The translations under genes were made by a program, and so were the position numbers. Below are positions 23,304-35,454 of a stretch of 64,000 nt of DNA, piece after piece. The DNA is taken from contig NW_006921534.1 of the NCBI RefSeq assembly GCF_000340215.1, forward strand, positions 2,346,725 to 2,410,724, in the 5' to 3' direction. The notes beneath the pieces were generated by a model. It searched no databases. It was given only the letters and a program-made list of their open reading frames with translations, and was not told the origin of the DNA. The DNA is from Pseudocercospora fijiensis CIRAD86 (lineage: Eukaryota > Ascomycota > Dothideomycetes > Mycosphaerellales > Mycosphaerellaceae). Every line of letters begins with the position of its first letter. The stretch's first letter is position 1.

Positions 23304-25054
23304 TCATAATTTTGGACGCATCCACCCAGCCCCAGAAGCCAGCTCCTTCTGCGCTTCTTCACGTAGAACACGCTTCAAAATTTTACCGCTGGCGCTCTTG
23401 GGCACCTCTTGTACAAATTTGACGCCGCCAGTGAGCTTCTTGTACGCGGCAAGGCGCTCTGCGACAAGCTTGTGGACATCGTCTTCCGTGATTTGGGATC
23501 CAGGTGCTCGTACAACATATGCTCGCGGTCGTTCGGCATCGGAGTTCGCAGGCGCAGGCAAGCCAATCACGGCAACGTCAATGATATCTGGATGGCTCAA
23601 AAGAACTCCTTCCACTTCTGGCGGTGCTACCTGAAAGCCACGTACTTTGATCAATTCCTGGTGTAAGTGTCAGCAGGCTGCATTGAACAAGTCAAGCGGG
23701 CAATTGTACCTTCTTTCGGTCTACAATGTACCACTTCTTGGTCTTGCCATCGCAGTACACGATGTCGCCAGTTTTGTAGAAGCCATCCTCATCCCAGGAA
23801 TCTTCGTTCGCCTTTTGATTCTCGAAGTAGCCATCGATGATGCTCGGTCCTCGCACGCAGAGCTCACCTTGCACGTCGTAATCGGTCACGTCATTCCCAT
23901 CGTCGTCAATCAGCTTTACGTCCGAGTTCGGAAACCAAGTATTTCCAACGCTACCTGTATCATCCTCATCAGGATAATAGAAGAGCGTGAACACCCCAGT
24001 TGTCTCCGTGGATCCCAGCACTTGCGTGAAAGTACAACCTGGCGCGCAAAGGTCTTTCAACTTTTCACCAGAATCCTTATCCAGAGGTGCTGCACCACAA
24101 CCTATTCTCCGCACGCTTCTCAAAGAGTACTTGTGACGAAGCGGACTGTTGATGATCGCAATCACAAGCGGGGGCACCATACCTAGTAAAGAAATCTTAT
24201 GCTTCTCCACAGCAGCCAAGAACGATTCAAGCTCAAAGCGCCTCATGATGTACGCTATATTCCCTCTCCTCAGCGGACCACAGTGTACTGCTGGCACTGT
24301 CGCCACATGGAACAGTGGCAGTGGAAACAAGTTGCGAATCTGCCAAGGTGGGACGGAAATCTCAGAAGCCATCGTGAACCACGATGTAGCATTGTAATGG
24401 CTCTGCACAGCCATCTTCGGAGGTCCAGTCGTTCCTGAAGTTGTAAGGCGAGCCATGGCGGTTCTTCTGCATTGATCCTTGCCATTGAATCGGATCCAGT
24501 CTGTCTCGCCATGTTCGAGAAGCCATTCCCACGACCTGAAGCCTTCCGGACAAGCTTGACCACGAATATTGAAGATGAATATATCCTTCCTGTCGACCAA
24601 GTTCTCGCTACCCTTCAAAATCTGAGGAAGTAGTTCGGGCTCGACCAAGATGTACTTCACTTTCGCGGTCTTGGCGTGATGGGCAATTTCATACTGCGTG
24701 TAAGCTGGATTTGAGCCAGTGAATATTCCGCCTGCGCCTATGAGAGCCAGAAAGAGCATGCAGTACATTATGTCGTTGAATGAAGCTATCATCACGCAGT
24801 CGCCTGGTCTAAGACCGGCTGCATGGAAGCCTGCGATAAGCTGTCGGACGACGGTCCGGCTTTGTGTCCATGATAGCGTGCGAGAGGGGTTTTCGAGGTC
24901 GATGTAAATCTGGTAAGCATGAGCATTCCAGAGCTGCGTTGCTACGAGATTCAGTGCTTACTGGCGTGTTCTTGTCGTAATTGCAATGATCGAACGTCCA
25001 TGTGAGGAGATCTTCCTCGGGAAGTGGATACGACCACTTACTGAGCCAAGGCAT
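23304..25054 (-). CDS. acyl-CoA synthetase, 4-coumarate-CoA ligase-like (AMP-binding)
   Basis: Three exons on the minus strand (25054-24962, 24909-23710, 23657-23304) with two 52-bp introns, both phase 0, give 548 residues. Members activate a carboxylic acid with ATP to an acyl-adenylate and transfer it to CoA. Motifs in order: TTSGTTGPPK at 187-196 (P-loop), GSTETTG at 330-336, KTGD at 410-413, DRKK-ELIK at 428-435 across the second splice, and PKSASGK with the catalytic Lys near the end. The usual Gly after PPK is Met here. The C-terminus is PKL, a weak PTS1-like peroxisomal signal. The substrate cannot be read from sequence. The start at 25054 (MPWLSKW) matches the family start; an upstream in-frame TTG was rejected. 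The gene is divergent from the enoyl-CoA hydratase/isomerase, suggesting co-regulation in fatty or aromatic acid breakdown. Confidence 0.9.
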
Positions 25055-25323
25055 TTTTTGCAGACTACCACGAAACCCAGACCAGCAGTCCGTGATTGGG
25101 AACGCCAATCAAGATATATCACCATGGCCATCTCATCGACCTAGGCCTACCAAAATCTCATGTGGGGATGTAGCCGAGTCCCGATGTACCTGCATGAAGC
25201 CTCCTCACCGTGCCACACGAACGACATGCTTGGTACGAGTCGAGCTCAGGACTCCCTATGATCATTGATATGATCTATGAGCAAGTGCAGACATGACAGT
25301 AAAGGCTCCTATTACCAGCAAAC
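25055..25323. promoter_or_regulatory. bidirectional promoter region, ligase / isomerase
   Basis: These 269 bp separate the start codons of two divergent genes whose products both end in PTS1-like tripeptides. Any promoter elements for both must lie here or overlap the genes. I see no firm TATA box. A CCTAGGCCTACC segment at 25140-25151 is locally GC-rich, but I do not claim a factor site. Confidence 0.5.
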
Positions 25324-26198
25324 ATGGCACCACCACCTTCCAGCCTCCACACTGTCCTCATCGAACCCATCTCTCAACATGCCGTTCTCTTCAGCTACAA
25401 TCAACCACATATTTCCAATGCTTTCACACTACAGCAGTACTATGATCTTCGAGATGCTTTGCTCTGGGCCAAAGAGGAGAAGAACGTCAAAGTTATCGTT
25501 GTGTAAGTTCTCTCCACCGACAACCCTTGAAGCTCTCCTGACATCATGCGTTGCTTAGAACAGGTAAAGGCCGTCACTTCTGCTCCGGAAAAGTCCTTTC
25601 AGATCCACGCTCAGGCGGCCCAACGATCGAGCAAGAGATCGCAGCCGGATCCTCTTTAGGCGAAGTCCTTCAGGGCTATCCCAAAATCTTGATCGCAGCC
25701 GTTCATGGCGCGGCTATAGGCTGGGGCTGTACGCAACTCTGGAACTTCGATCTCGTATACGCACATGCGGAAGCTTTCTTCCAGACTCCATTTATGCCGT
25801 TAGGTTTCGCGCCCGAAGGAGGAAGCAGTTGGAGTTTCCCGAAAGTTATGGGGAAGATGAGGGCTAATAGGTTGTTGATTGCGGGTGAAAGGGTGAGTGC
25901 GGAGGAGATGTGGGTGTCTGGCTTCGTGACGCAGGTGCTTGGGAAGAAGGAAGATGGCATCGGAGTTGAAGAGTTTCTTGGGAGAGTAAAGGGCATTGCG
26001 GAGAGGATTGGAGGCTACAATGCAGAGAGTTTGCGATTGGCGAAAGGTCTAGTTAGCAGGCCGACAGAGATTGGGGAGCAGAGGGAAGCTGGTGCGAGGG
26101 AGGCAGCTGTCCTGAAAGTGAGATTGAATGATCCAGAGACGATTGGCAAGATCGCAGCGTTTAAAGGCAAGGCCGAGAAGAAAGAGAGCAAAATGTGA
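25324..26198 (+). CDS. enoyl-CoA hydratase/isomerase, probably peroxisomal
   Basis: Two exons, 25324-25502 and 25559-26198, give 272 residues; the 56-bp intron starts GTAAGT, has CTGAC and ends CTTAG. The splice joins VIVV-TGKGRHFCSG, the first oxyanion-hole region. The second lies at VHGAAIGWG, about 108-116. FAPEGGSSW near 143-151 carries a Glu (about 146) where delta3,delta2-enoyl-CoA isomerases of the ECI2/DCI1 type have their catalytic acid, so isomerase activity in beta-oxidation of unsaturated acyl-CoAs is most likely; hydratase cannot be excluded. The C-terminus is SKM, a good PTS1 variant, pointing to the peroxisome. It shares a promoter region with the acyl-CoA ligase, whose product could feed the same pathway. 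Confidence 0.9.
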
Positions 26199-26429
26199 GA
26201 CAGGAAGTCGAGCGTGACGCCGCTCCAGGGACAGGTATTCAGTATCGCACGTCTCGAGATGACGCTGTGCTATTTGGACTTCACGGGTTTGAAGTGCTTG
26301 CCAAGGCGAGAGCTCAAGTTTGGTAGGTTGCGAAGTCAATGTAAGTGGGTTGAAGTTGGCGCATTTGGTTCTCATCGACCTTGCTTTCGAATCAGGCGTC
26401 TGCTTGACCACCACCAGAGAGCCCCAGCC

Positions 26430-27302
26430 ATGGCATTGCGTCCACCTGCCAGGAGCGAGTCTACAGACTCGTCCACGGCTCCCTTGCAAGGCCGTAGAGA
26501 CTCACGCGCGCTGTCAACCTTCGCCAACGCTCTTTCCCGTAGCTCATTGAGCGCAAAGACGTCAGGATACCTCTGCGACGCTGTCGCAAGCGTGCTCCTG
26601 GACGGTGTCGATTCCCACAACACTGACGACCTCCCCGACAAGAGCAAGAAGCCATCGCTCACCAACTTGCCCGAAAAATTCAAGAATCGAATCTATCGAC
26701 TTGTCCTGTTACAAAGTCACGATGACGATATCAACGTCACAGCACCAAACTATCGCCGACCAGGGCTCCTGGACGTCTCTCGAGCCATCCGCCGCGAAAC
26801 CATACCGATGTACTACTATGAGAACCGCTTCGATATCCATCTCCCTGACTACAGCCCAGCTTTACTGATGCGATGGATCCGAAGCCTCCGGAGGATGGGT
26901 CTGGAAGATGACTCGAATAAACCTTGGGGCAAGAAAGTCTTCTTCTACATGATCGCCGTGGACGGGAAGACTGGCCGTAAGAATCCTCAGCCCAACTGGA
27001 ACAACTTTCTTCGACATTTGAAGTACATGCACCAAGGCCTCGTCCCTTGTTTCGCCAGAACCCCACTCGACTGCTGGAAGGAGAGCGGTGACCCGGGGCC
27101 TTGCAGCAGCAGCGATGATCCCACCACATCCTCGCATCGGCTGCGTCGCGAACACGCTGAGATAGAGAGGATGACGATGGTTGCGATGGGCCGTGTTGTC
27201 TACATGACAAGAAATAGGTTCACCTGGTGCCAGGTGAAAGATCTTTTGGATGACTATCGGGTGATTCTGGCTGGGACTGATCGGCGTTGGATGGATGAAT
27301 GA
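26430..27302 (+). CDS. 2EXR-like/F-box-like fungal protein of unknown function
   Basis: A single exon of 290 residues. The core runs LTNLPEKFKNRIYRLVLL, then RRPGLLDVSRAIRRET-PMYYYENRFDI. This is the pattern of a large fungal family (LPxEIRNxIY...LLxVSRQIRxEaxxxfYxxN) annotated as 2EXR or F-box-like. No membrane segment or signal peptide is seen. Function is unknown; family members are abundant and variable in Dothideomycetes. The ATG at 26430 has a good context (GCCATGG). The open frame extends 216 bp further upstream but begins with a non-ATG codon, and the extra residues show no conservation that I can see. A second in-frame ATG at 26259 is possible. Confidence 0.75.
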   Translation: MALRPPARSESTDSSTAPLQGRRDSRALSTFANALSRSSLSAKTSGYLCDAVASVLLDGVDSHNTDDLPDKSKKPSLTNLPEKFKNRIYRLVLLQSHDDDINVTAPNYRRPGLLDVSRAIRRETIPMYYYENRFDIHLPDYSPALLMRWIRSLRRMGLEDDSNKPWGKKVFFYMIAVDGKTGRKNPQPNWNNFLRHLKYMHQGLVPCFARTPLDCWKESGDPGPCSSSDDPTTSSHRLRREHAEIERMTMVAMGRVVYMTRNRFTWCQVKDLLDDYRVILAGTDRRWMDE

Positions 27303-29940
27303 AAATGTAATCATCAGAGTCCCGCAGTCGTCAAGTGTATTACAGAGAGAATCGTAGAATATGGATCTACTGACGACTGATCATTGAGATGAAAGTGGAT
27401 GTAGAATACAGCGTAGGCGTGAGTCGTAGAATCACACGCATTATTTGGACCGAGTTCATGGATGCCAATCGGCAGAATACTTGCCTGTTCTTCATCGCCC
27501 ACCACTTCGCAACCGCTCATCCCGATTTCGGTAAAGAAAAAGCGATGCATCACGATGTCGAGATCATCACTGCCGCCGCGTGCTTCTCATCCGAGTTCTG
27601 AGTTCGGGTTCCGAAGCCTCCTCACCATTGCGATAAGCTTCGAAGCCGGTTGATCGTGTCGACATGGCTAACACGTCGTTCACCGTAGCATCACATGCTT
27701 GAATGTGATGACGCTCATAATAATATAACTTACCAGTGTCGTAGAATTTCGTGAGGGCAAGGAACTAGCACCTGAGACAATGACTATCCATGTCACAACG
27801 AGGCGACCGACACGTGCCTTCGCAGATTCGCAGATTCTACTTTCCGAGATGGCATTTTTCCACTGAAGGCTATTCTATCGGTCTGTCCCGGTTATCGAGC
27901 GAGCCGAAAAACCGTCTTCGTCGTATGTCCCTCACACCAGCGAAGATTCACCGGTCGAAGGAGGAGACAGTGCTTACACCCTCTGTCAAGCCGACTTGTA
28001 GCGTCCGCCGCCCGAGTGGTAGATTGTAACTTAATACAGGCATAATCTGCTTCTCCCATTGGATAAAACAGCAGTCGCAGGGCTCGGAGGCCGTTCCACA
28101 GGGTATGACAATTCTTAAGATACTTCACTTGCCGGCATGGCCATGGAGGATACCGACGAGCATCAGCCTTGGAACTGAGCGTCCCGTTCTCGCTACACTC
28201 TCATCAATAATAATAATGCGCTGTCTGACGCGTGTACGGGCAGGCTCTGGAATGAGGCTGTGCAGAGCAACGTGCGTGCTTCTGAGAAGAATGGTCTTCG
28301 CCAAGACGTATACGCGTGGCATATGTACTGCGTTATGCTTGTTGCACCGCCTGCTGTATAACAAGGCTGATTCATGCATCATCATGCGATGAAAACCACG
28401 AATAGGAGCTGCACGAGAGAAGCTTTATTGCACGTGTGATAATCAGCATTTGGCAGCACCAACTTGCCCAATCATTGGGGTCTTTCAGTGCACACAGAAT
28501 TGCTCGAGGGCATTGCCGACTGCGAAGAATCTGCGAGAAATCCACGAGAATCGAGCGCTCGCCTTGCCCAAACTCGCAATAATGCCTCGTATGCAAGCTT
28601 CGCCGAAATCGATCAACCATGGGTATGCTTCGTGCCTAATAATGAGAGGGCCATACCTCGAGCTCGAACTTCACGTGTCATTCAAGGACTCGAAACTTCC
28701 ATGGATGCCCTAAAACCCATCCTTAATACCCGGCCTGCCTGATCTTGTACATATAGACTTCCGGCCATAAATATTGTCACAGCCTCACCTTGTCAAGACT
28801 AGGCACGGTAAACGGATCGGTCGGTGGCAAAGCTTGTCACAAGACAACGCTCATGACCAGGATTGCCGCAGAGAAGATTCGCAGAACTCAACGTTTGGAG
28901 ATTGATGACAGGCCAAAGTCGAGATCGTCTCACCCTAGAATAGCTCCGGTCAGGTGCAGGACTTGCGTCGGATAGTTCTACAATCATCAGGCTGTGAGAT
29001 CCTATGTACGAACGAGCTTTTGCAGGAAAAAAGCTTTCCACCACTCCAGATCGCCCGAACGCATGAAGAGCCCTTACCTGGTTTTTACCTCCTTTCTCCG
29101 AAAATTGGTTTCTTGCATTTTGCCCCCCCCCCCCCCCCCCTCCTCTGACCGCAGCTCCTCACATGGTCTGGCAACCATCTTGTGTCCCCCGGATGCCAGA
29201 AGCTTCCGCATCACCCCTCGCAGACAATGCCAGTGCAGCTCACGCCCGCGCACGTTTTCGACTAGGATGGTTAGCAGACTAGCAGACTAGTAGTTAGGTG
29301 GGGGCCGTGGGGCACAGAGAACCAGAATCATCAGCAGAAATGTACATGCCGAGCCTTGAGAGCCTCGAGGGGTTCTGACGCTTGATATTCAACCAAAGCC
29401 GCTACTTCCATTCCCGCGAATCACTTCCCCGGCTTCGTTTCGAACGCTGCTCGGATACTTTCTCATACCACGTGGAGATTTCATGTATCCGAGCCGGTAC
29501 ATCTTGGTGAGACCGTGATGATGAGGATCTTCCAATGTCGGTATTGGACGCAGGAACGAAAGTGAATGTGTGCCTAAGTAGAAGGAAGTGTTTGGGAGTC
29601 CCCTCGTGATTTGCCGAAGACGTGAAGTACTCTTCGTCACGAGAGGTAGCTGTCCTTGTTCCACCTGAAGAATCCTAGTCATGAACTGTTCAGTGTGTAT
29701 GCATCAATCAGCACTACTGTGTATCCAAGAATGCTGCGCTCTGACCAATCCCATTCGTAGAAAGATTCGTGCCTCGTGCCCGGTCACCGGAGAGCGCGAG
29801 CTTCATATGTACAGTATCTTAAGACTCGATACCGCCATGTCTATGCAATACTCCTAACGGCCATGAATCTAATACCGCATGCGTCGTAGGTCCGTGCAGG
29901 CGGTGTCGGTAAATAGGTGAAGCTCCGGCCGACTCTACCT
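27303..29940. other. 2.6-kb region without a recognisable gene
   Basis: Composition is gene-like rather than RIP-like, but no open frame shows a family motif. The largest with a true ATG is 29389-29682 on the minus strand (97 codons), which I cannot support. An 18-bp C homopolymer lies at 29123-29140. The RIP-like block starts at about 29940. The region may hold non-coding transcripts or decayed genes. Confidence 0.5.
29123..29140 (+). repeat. poly-C tract
   Basis: A run of 18 cytosines is seen directly, flanked by TTTTG and TCCTCTG. Its length is likely to vary and to be error-prone in assembly. Confidence 0.8.
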
Positions 29941-29949
29941 CCGCTCGAC

Positions 29950-32900
29950 GCGTTCTATTGTTTTAATCGTTATTTTCTATATCGCTGTCTATAGTTTAGT
30001 AATCGTTGTTGCTACTAATCTTGCTAGTATTCTTCGATATCGTTGCCTTACCTTACGACATACCTAACTCTTCCTCGAACCCGCTAGCGGAAGCTACCTA
30101 GGGCGATTTCGCGCTTTAGGAAGACGACTTTACTAACGACGCGTCTAAAGGGGATAAAAACGACGATTCTAGTACGATTTCGAGCGATTCTTCCTACGAG
30201 ACGCGTCCTCGTCGTAATGCGAAGTCCCGTATCTTAAAAATAGTCGGGGACTCGATATTCGCCGCCCTTCCTAACGTAGAAGACCTTAAATACTAGCGGT
30301 AGCGATATATCCTACGCGACGCGTCCGACTCGTTCGTATTATCGGCGAAAGCTTAGTATATACTAAAACTATATATCGACAACATCTAGGTTATTAATAA
30401 GGCGGTGTATTTTAAGCGCGATAGCACCGAAACTACGCGTTTTGCGTACCGTTTTCGAAAGAAGGAAGCGTAGAAGGCGAATACTTCGAATAGTCGCTAT
30501 TTAAAGGAGATAGAGCGGAAGATAGAGCCGGCGCGTAGATGCCCTATTACAATAAAGGTAGTTAGTATTTATAGCGAGAATAAGAAGACTAGTAAGGAAG
30601 AGGTAGTGTCCTATTGCATTTAACGCGTTAGTCGCAAAGACTATTACGCTAACTATTAGCTAGATAACTTTAATAACTTTCGTCGTTACGGCGCGCTTCT
30701 AAGTGCTATAGGGTATAAGATATGCTATAGTTATCGTCCTTCGGCGGTGTATCGCGCACTAAAGGCTAAGTACGACCTAGTCGCGTATTAGCGCTTTAAG
30801 GACGCTAGCGGTAGGTATTTACGCAAATAGGATGTTCTTAACTTAGGACGGTCTTTCCGCAAGGCGTATAAGGATAGCAAACTCGGCGGCGGACTGCTAG
30901 CCTAGCAAATATAGTAAAAGGACTTGTTATAGTAGTTTAAAGAAAGTAAGTTAATATTTATATTATTATCTAGACTATAGAGGGTAGTTAGAATTGCGCT
31001 ATACGGACCGTCGCGGCCGCGTATCCGGACTCCGATTAACTAATAGATTAGGGCGGAAGTCTATCTAACTTATTAAATCGATAGAAATCGATAGAGGAAG
31101 ATATTAGACTCGGTTGCCTACGAATACTAGACTAAAAGCCTTAAATTTCGAAGAATCTAAGATTTTAAAGTTCTTCGCTTAAAAGCGGAAGCGCCGCAAA
31201 GCCTTAGCTTCGAGCTAATTAAGAATTTTAGAAGCTACGGCAACACCTCGGTCTAGCTTCTAGCGCGCCTCGGCAAGCCCGAACCCTAAACTTTAGATTC
31301 CGCGGGATTCTCTTTGTTTTAATTCTTGTTTTCTATTATAACAATTACTAATTCAACGCGTTAGCTAGTCGGAAATGCGAGATAGTATTAGTAAAGCGTC
31401 AAATCGATAGCGAAATAGCCTATAGCATCGTATTTACTATATAGAACGGCCTAGATCTGCTCCGCTAGCACTAAACGATCGCCTTTATAGACGCGACTTA
31501 TAAGACTAACAGTCTTAGTTAGTACCTTTATACGATCTGTATTAAGGATAAATATAGTATAACACGAGCGGTAGCTTATATGCTTACTCCGACTAACGAC
31601 GGTAATATTATCGCTACTTTTCTTCGCATAATACATTACTAGAGTAGCTAGAAACCTATCTAGTTTATTACTAACGACTCGGCGGCCGAACGACGCGCTA
31701 TTGTAATAGCGTTTCCTAGCACGAAACACCTTCTTTGCTACGTCTACGTACAGCGTACTATCGACCGTTACTTTAGTAGCAAAACCTACTCTAAGACGCG
31801 TAAACATATTAAAGCCGCGGTTATCTATCGTCGGTCGCTCGAAGGCGTAAAAGAGTTACTTTAAGCCGCTATTTCGAGCCTACCTCGCGATGCCGATTAT
31901 AAGAAGAATAAGCGCTATTTAGAAGTAGATATAGGTAAGGACATCGCTTTATAGGCAAATTACTATTGTATAACGAATACACCTGCTATTATAGAGCAGA
32001 ATACAATAACTAACGTTAACGAGAACTTCTATAGTTGCCTTAAAATAGATAGCAAGTCGCCTATAGCGGCGGATTATTTACTACTTAGTATAGCAATAAA
32101 GGTCTTTAAGGCTTCTACGGCGTAAGAACTACGCTCTTACCTCGTCGAGCGCCGGTAGTTAGTTAATATATATCTACTCGCTCGCGGCGACGACGATAAG
32201 CTTAGAACCTACCTTCCTCGCCTACTATAGCCTATATAATAGAAAGTTAGCGCTTAGATTAATCGCGCGAATAACGCTACGGTATTCTACGACCTAGTCG
32301 CTCTTACTAAGAGTAACGAGTCTACCGGTTAGCTAACCTGCAACTATCGGTTCTTCCGTAGGTAGCGCGTTCTATATTCCTGCCTCTAGATATACTATAT
32401 TCGACTCGAGCGTACTATAATTAAAGAGCGCTACTAGCACTACTAGATTGCTATATTTAAAGGCCGCGCGCTCGAGGTTTATAAGACAGGCGGCGCGCGA
32501 CAATAAGAGCGTACTTAAGTTAACGCGCTAGTCTTAATTGTTGCTAATAATAGATACCGCCTCGAGATCCGTAAGATAATAGCTAACTACTACGAGATAA
32601 TATTTAAACTCGAGCGGAAGTGCGACGATAAAGGCCTTAACGACAACGATATTAAACGCGCTACTATTATATAAGAAGCCGTCCGTATCTTCTACGAGGC
32701 CGGCAACGATATAAGGCGCTAGTTTACCGAGTTATTTATCGCCGCTTTTAACGAGTAACGACCTAACCGTAAAGTTACGCTTTCTAAGAAGCTAGCGCTA
32801 TTATAGAAGCTACTTGCCGACAATGTAATATCGCAATATTATTACCCTCTTAATCTACCGCCGGTAGACGCGATATAGAGTAAGAACAAGAGCCGGAAGC

Positions 32901-33350
32901 ATAAGAGGGCTAAGAAAGAGGCGGAACTGTTATATATACTATTAGGAATACTATAGGCGACAAATACGCGTATATTTAGTCCTAAGCCTATACTAGCGGT
33001 TCTAGTTAGTACTAACGCGTGTTCCGCGGTTACTACCGCGGAGGTAACTTATAGTCCTTATATACTAATAGCGACTCTATTAGCGCCGTATACTACATTT
33101 CTACCGTTAAATAGGTAGCAGAATAAGCCTTAGAGCGCGATATAGGTCTATAATAGTATGCCTTATATACCGCCGCCCTTAAATATATATTACCGCTATT
33201 AAAATAGTAATAATCGTTAACTATACCTCGAATTTCGCTATACCGCTGTTTTGCTAATAAACTTTAGCTTTATTTTTAGTAACATATATAGTATCTATTA
33301 GTAGAGATGCGGGGTCGTTAAAATCTATTAAAGTAGTGCGAAATCTATTA
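29950..33350 (+). mobile_element. degenerate Mutator-like (MULE) transposon, family 1
   Basis: The plus strand carries a shredded transposase. In one frame at about 31465-31790 it reads AFIDATYKTN, then FITNDSAAERRAIVIAFPS and HLLCYVYVQRTID. This matches the MULE core pattern of DxTYKTN, then a D followed by FPxxxHxxCxxHI, where the first two catalytic Asp lie. Stops are mostly TAG and TAA in place of Gln codons. Further coding-like stretches extend from about 30050 to 33100 (for example YRALKAKYDLVAYQRF near 30745). I did not find terminal inverted repeats or a target duplication, so the borders are only composition changes. An open frame of 118 codons on the opposite strand (31451-31807) is a shadow of this gene. 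Confidence 0.7.
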
Positions 33351-33646
33351 GATTGCGACTGTACGACCTCTTATTCTCGATGTTTAGTATGCTAGCGGGA
33401 ATCGCACTATACTACTACTACTACTACTACTACTACCCTTACCGTCGACCTAGCAACCGCGACGCGCGGCGACGACGAGATCACGTTCTCTACGGTCACG
33501 CGTACCACGGAGCGGACGACCACATCTCACCGAGTCCGTTGCGGCAGGCTAGCGGTATGTGGGTCTAGCCCAGCCTGCACCGTGCATGCGGTATTAGATT
33601 TGGGGCCCTCCTGACGCGTGTCTTCCCGATCCGGCGCCGCGCCCTA
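33350..33646. other. border region with CTA microsatellite
   Basis: A (CTA)n run of about nine units lies at 33407-33436. Composition moves from RIP-like to gene-like here. This is the downstream flank of CHK1 on the minus strand and probably contains its transcript end. Confidence 0.45.
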
Positions 33647-35454
33647 TTACTGCTGCCCAGCACCAACAATGCCATCCTTACATAAAACTGCAACCTGCTT
33701 GAACAGTCTTCTCCACTCTAAAGGATCTCCCTTGGCTTTAATAAATCTCACCTCGAGCACCTCTACTCCGCCAGTCCCCGTGGCAGCATTCCCTTGTAGA
33801 CGAATCTTCTCGACGAGCACATTGCCTTGCAAAAGCTGATGCCTAGCGTCCAGAGTCTTAATTCGTATCGGGACAGTCTGCTCACGGCCGTCTAAAGCCG
33901 CCTGACTAGGTGGTACAGCGGGGATATTGAGCCTATGCAGCGCAGACATAAGCATCGGAAGTAGCTGTCCGAACGTGAGCAGAGACATGAACCGCGCTAA
34001 GGAGTGCGCTGGCACGATGTGGTTGAATTGCCGTGCTACTTGGGTTAGTGTCAATGGCACGGAAGGCGTGGCGGAGAACTGCGACATGGATGGATCTTCG
34101 GAGAAAAGATCCTGTATATCGACGCCTGCGTTTCTCGCACTCGTCGTTGCGGCTGCTGCAGTTTGGTCGTGGATAGTCAGGGGCTGAGATGCTGAAATTC
34201 CTGCAGCTCCTAGCCGTGGTGGTGCTTCCCAGTCGAAGGGAACATCCGCGATAGGTGTTTCGGGCTGCGTAGATGCGAAATGGCCGGGCTGCACGCCGTC
34301 GATGTCCATAGCATCGCCCTGTGACTGTCTCCGACGCCTCCCTCGCTGTGAAGCTTGTACAGGCGCAGCAAAGTCGATGTGCAGAGACTCGAGCATCTGC
34401 GTCGCAAGTGCTACCGGATTGGCTGCTCGCCCCTTGTGGTTGATGTGTTCATTCGGTCTTGTGTACCATGGGTGCTTTTTGGCAGTGTCGAGTGTGAAGC
34501 GATCTTTAGGATCTGTGTTGAGCATGCCGCGCACAAGGCTGAGCGATTCTGCAGGTACGTTCTGCCAGAGCTCATCGCTTGGCCTGCCCTTCGAGGTGAC
34601 GTAGTCGTGATATTCATAGCTCTCCTCCATGACAGGTGAGTCCCATGGAGTGTTACCGATGAGCAACACGAACAGCACGATCGCGCACGACCAGACATCC
34701 GCGATCTCTGGATCGTAGCCTACCTTGTCTTCGCCATTCTTGCGCTTCTGGTTCGTGTTGCCGACTGCAATGATCTCAGGCGCGATGTATGGTGGACTGC
34801 CACAGACCATGCCACATACCTTCCTGTTGCCGGTTTTGGGCTCGAGGAATTGTGTAGCCAAGCCGAAGTCTGCGAGTTTCAAATCCCCTTCTGCGCTCAA
34901 TAGCATATTCTCTGGCTTGATGTCTCGATGCGCCACGCCCTTTCCATGACACCAGCTAATCGCGCTCACGAGCTGTGTGAAGTAGAAGTGTGCGACATCC
35001 TCTCCCACTCCTTCGTCCGCCTCAATCTTGTCGAACAGATCCCCACCTTCGGCCAGCTCGAGTGCCAGCCACACCCACCGCTCATCTTCGCCATGGTGAA
35101 TGTATTTGATGATGTTATGATGAGGCGAGACGTTTTTGTGGAGTGACAGCTCGATCTGGAGCTGTTTGGGTCGTAATCGTCCGGCTTTGAAGGCGTGGTC
35201 TTTGTTGATGAACTTGACTGCGATGACAGGTCCTGATTTGTGTTGAGGTATTGCTTTTCGTATCCTACGCAGTTTAGCGGCCACATACAAGATCTATACC
35301 ACTCGGGACACCTACGAAGCATATGCGCCGCACCCAATGGTCTTGGAAACCACGCGGAATGGTAGGTTGGTGGGAAGAGGCGCAACTTGCGACTGATGAG
35401 GTCAGTGCCAGAACTTGTGCTTCACATTTTACTCACTCCTGGTGGGCCACCCAT
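33647..35454 (-). CDS. CHK1: serine/threonine checkpoint kinase Chk1
   Basis: Three exons on the minus strand (35454-35437, 35392-35316, 35264-33647) give 570 residues. The first exon codes only MGGPPG; introns are 44 bp and 51 bp. Chk1 is the effector kinase of the DNA-damage and replication checkpoint in the nucleus. The spliced N-terminus restores the glycine loop GCGAYAS at 26-32, with the ATP-binding Lys at 49 (VIAVKF). HRDIKPEN follows with the catalytic Asp at 146, DFG at 164-166 and APE at 193-195. The pattern IRKAIP after the glycine loop and WSCAIVLFVLLIGNTPWDSP are Chk1-like. The C-terminal third ends in a region like the regulatory KA1-type domain (FMSLLTFGQLLPMLM...EVRFIKAKGDPLEWRRLFK). 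Length is normal for fungal Chk1. The first exon is inferred from splice sites and family sequence. Confidence 0.93.

Noticed and set aside
25055..25108. Longer N-terminus of the acyl-CoA ligase
   Set aside because: It would start at TTG; the first ATG, at 25054, matches the usual family start.
29389..29682. 97-codon minus-strand open frame with a true ATG
   Set aside because: No recognisable domain, signal peptide or neighbour support; chance frames of this length are common here.
31451..31807. 118-codon open frame on the minus strand
   Set aside because: The plus strand in this interval carries the MULE transposase motifs, so this frame is antisense to a pseudogene.
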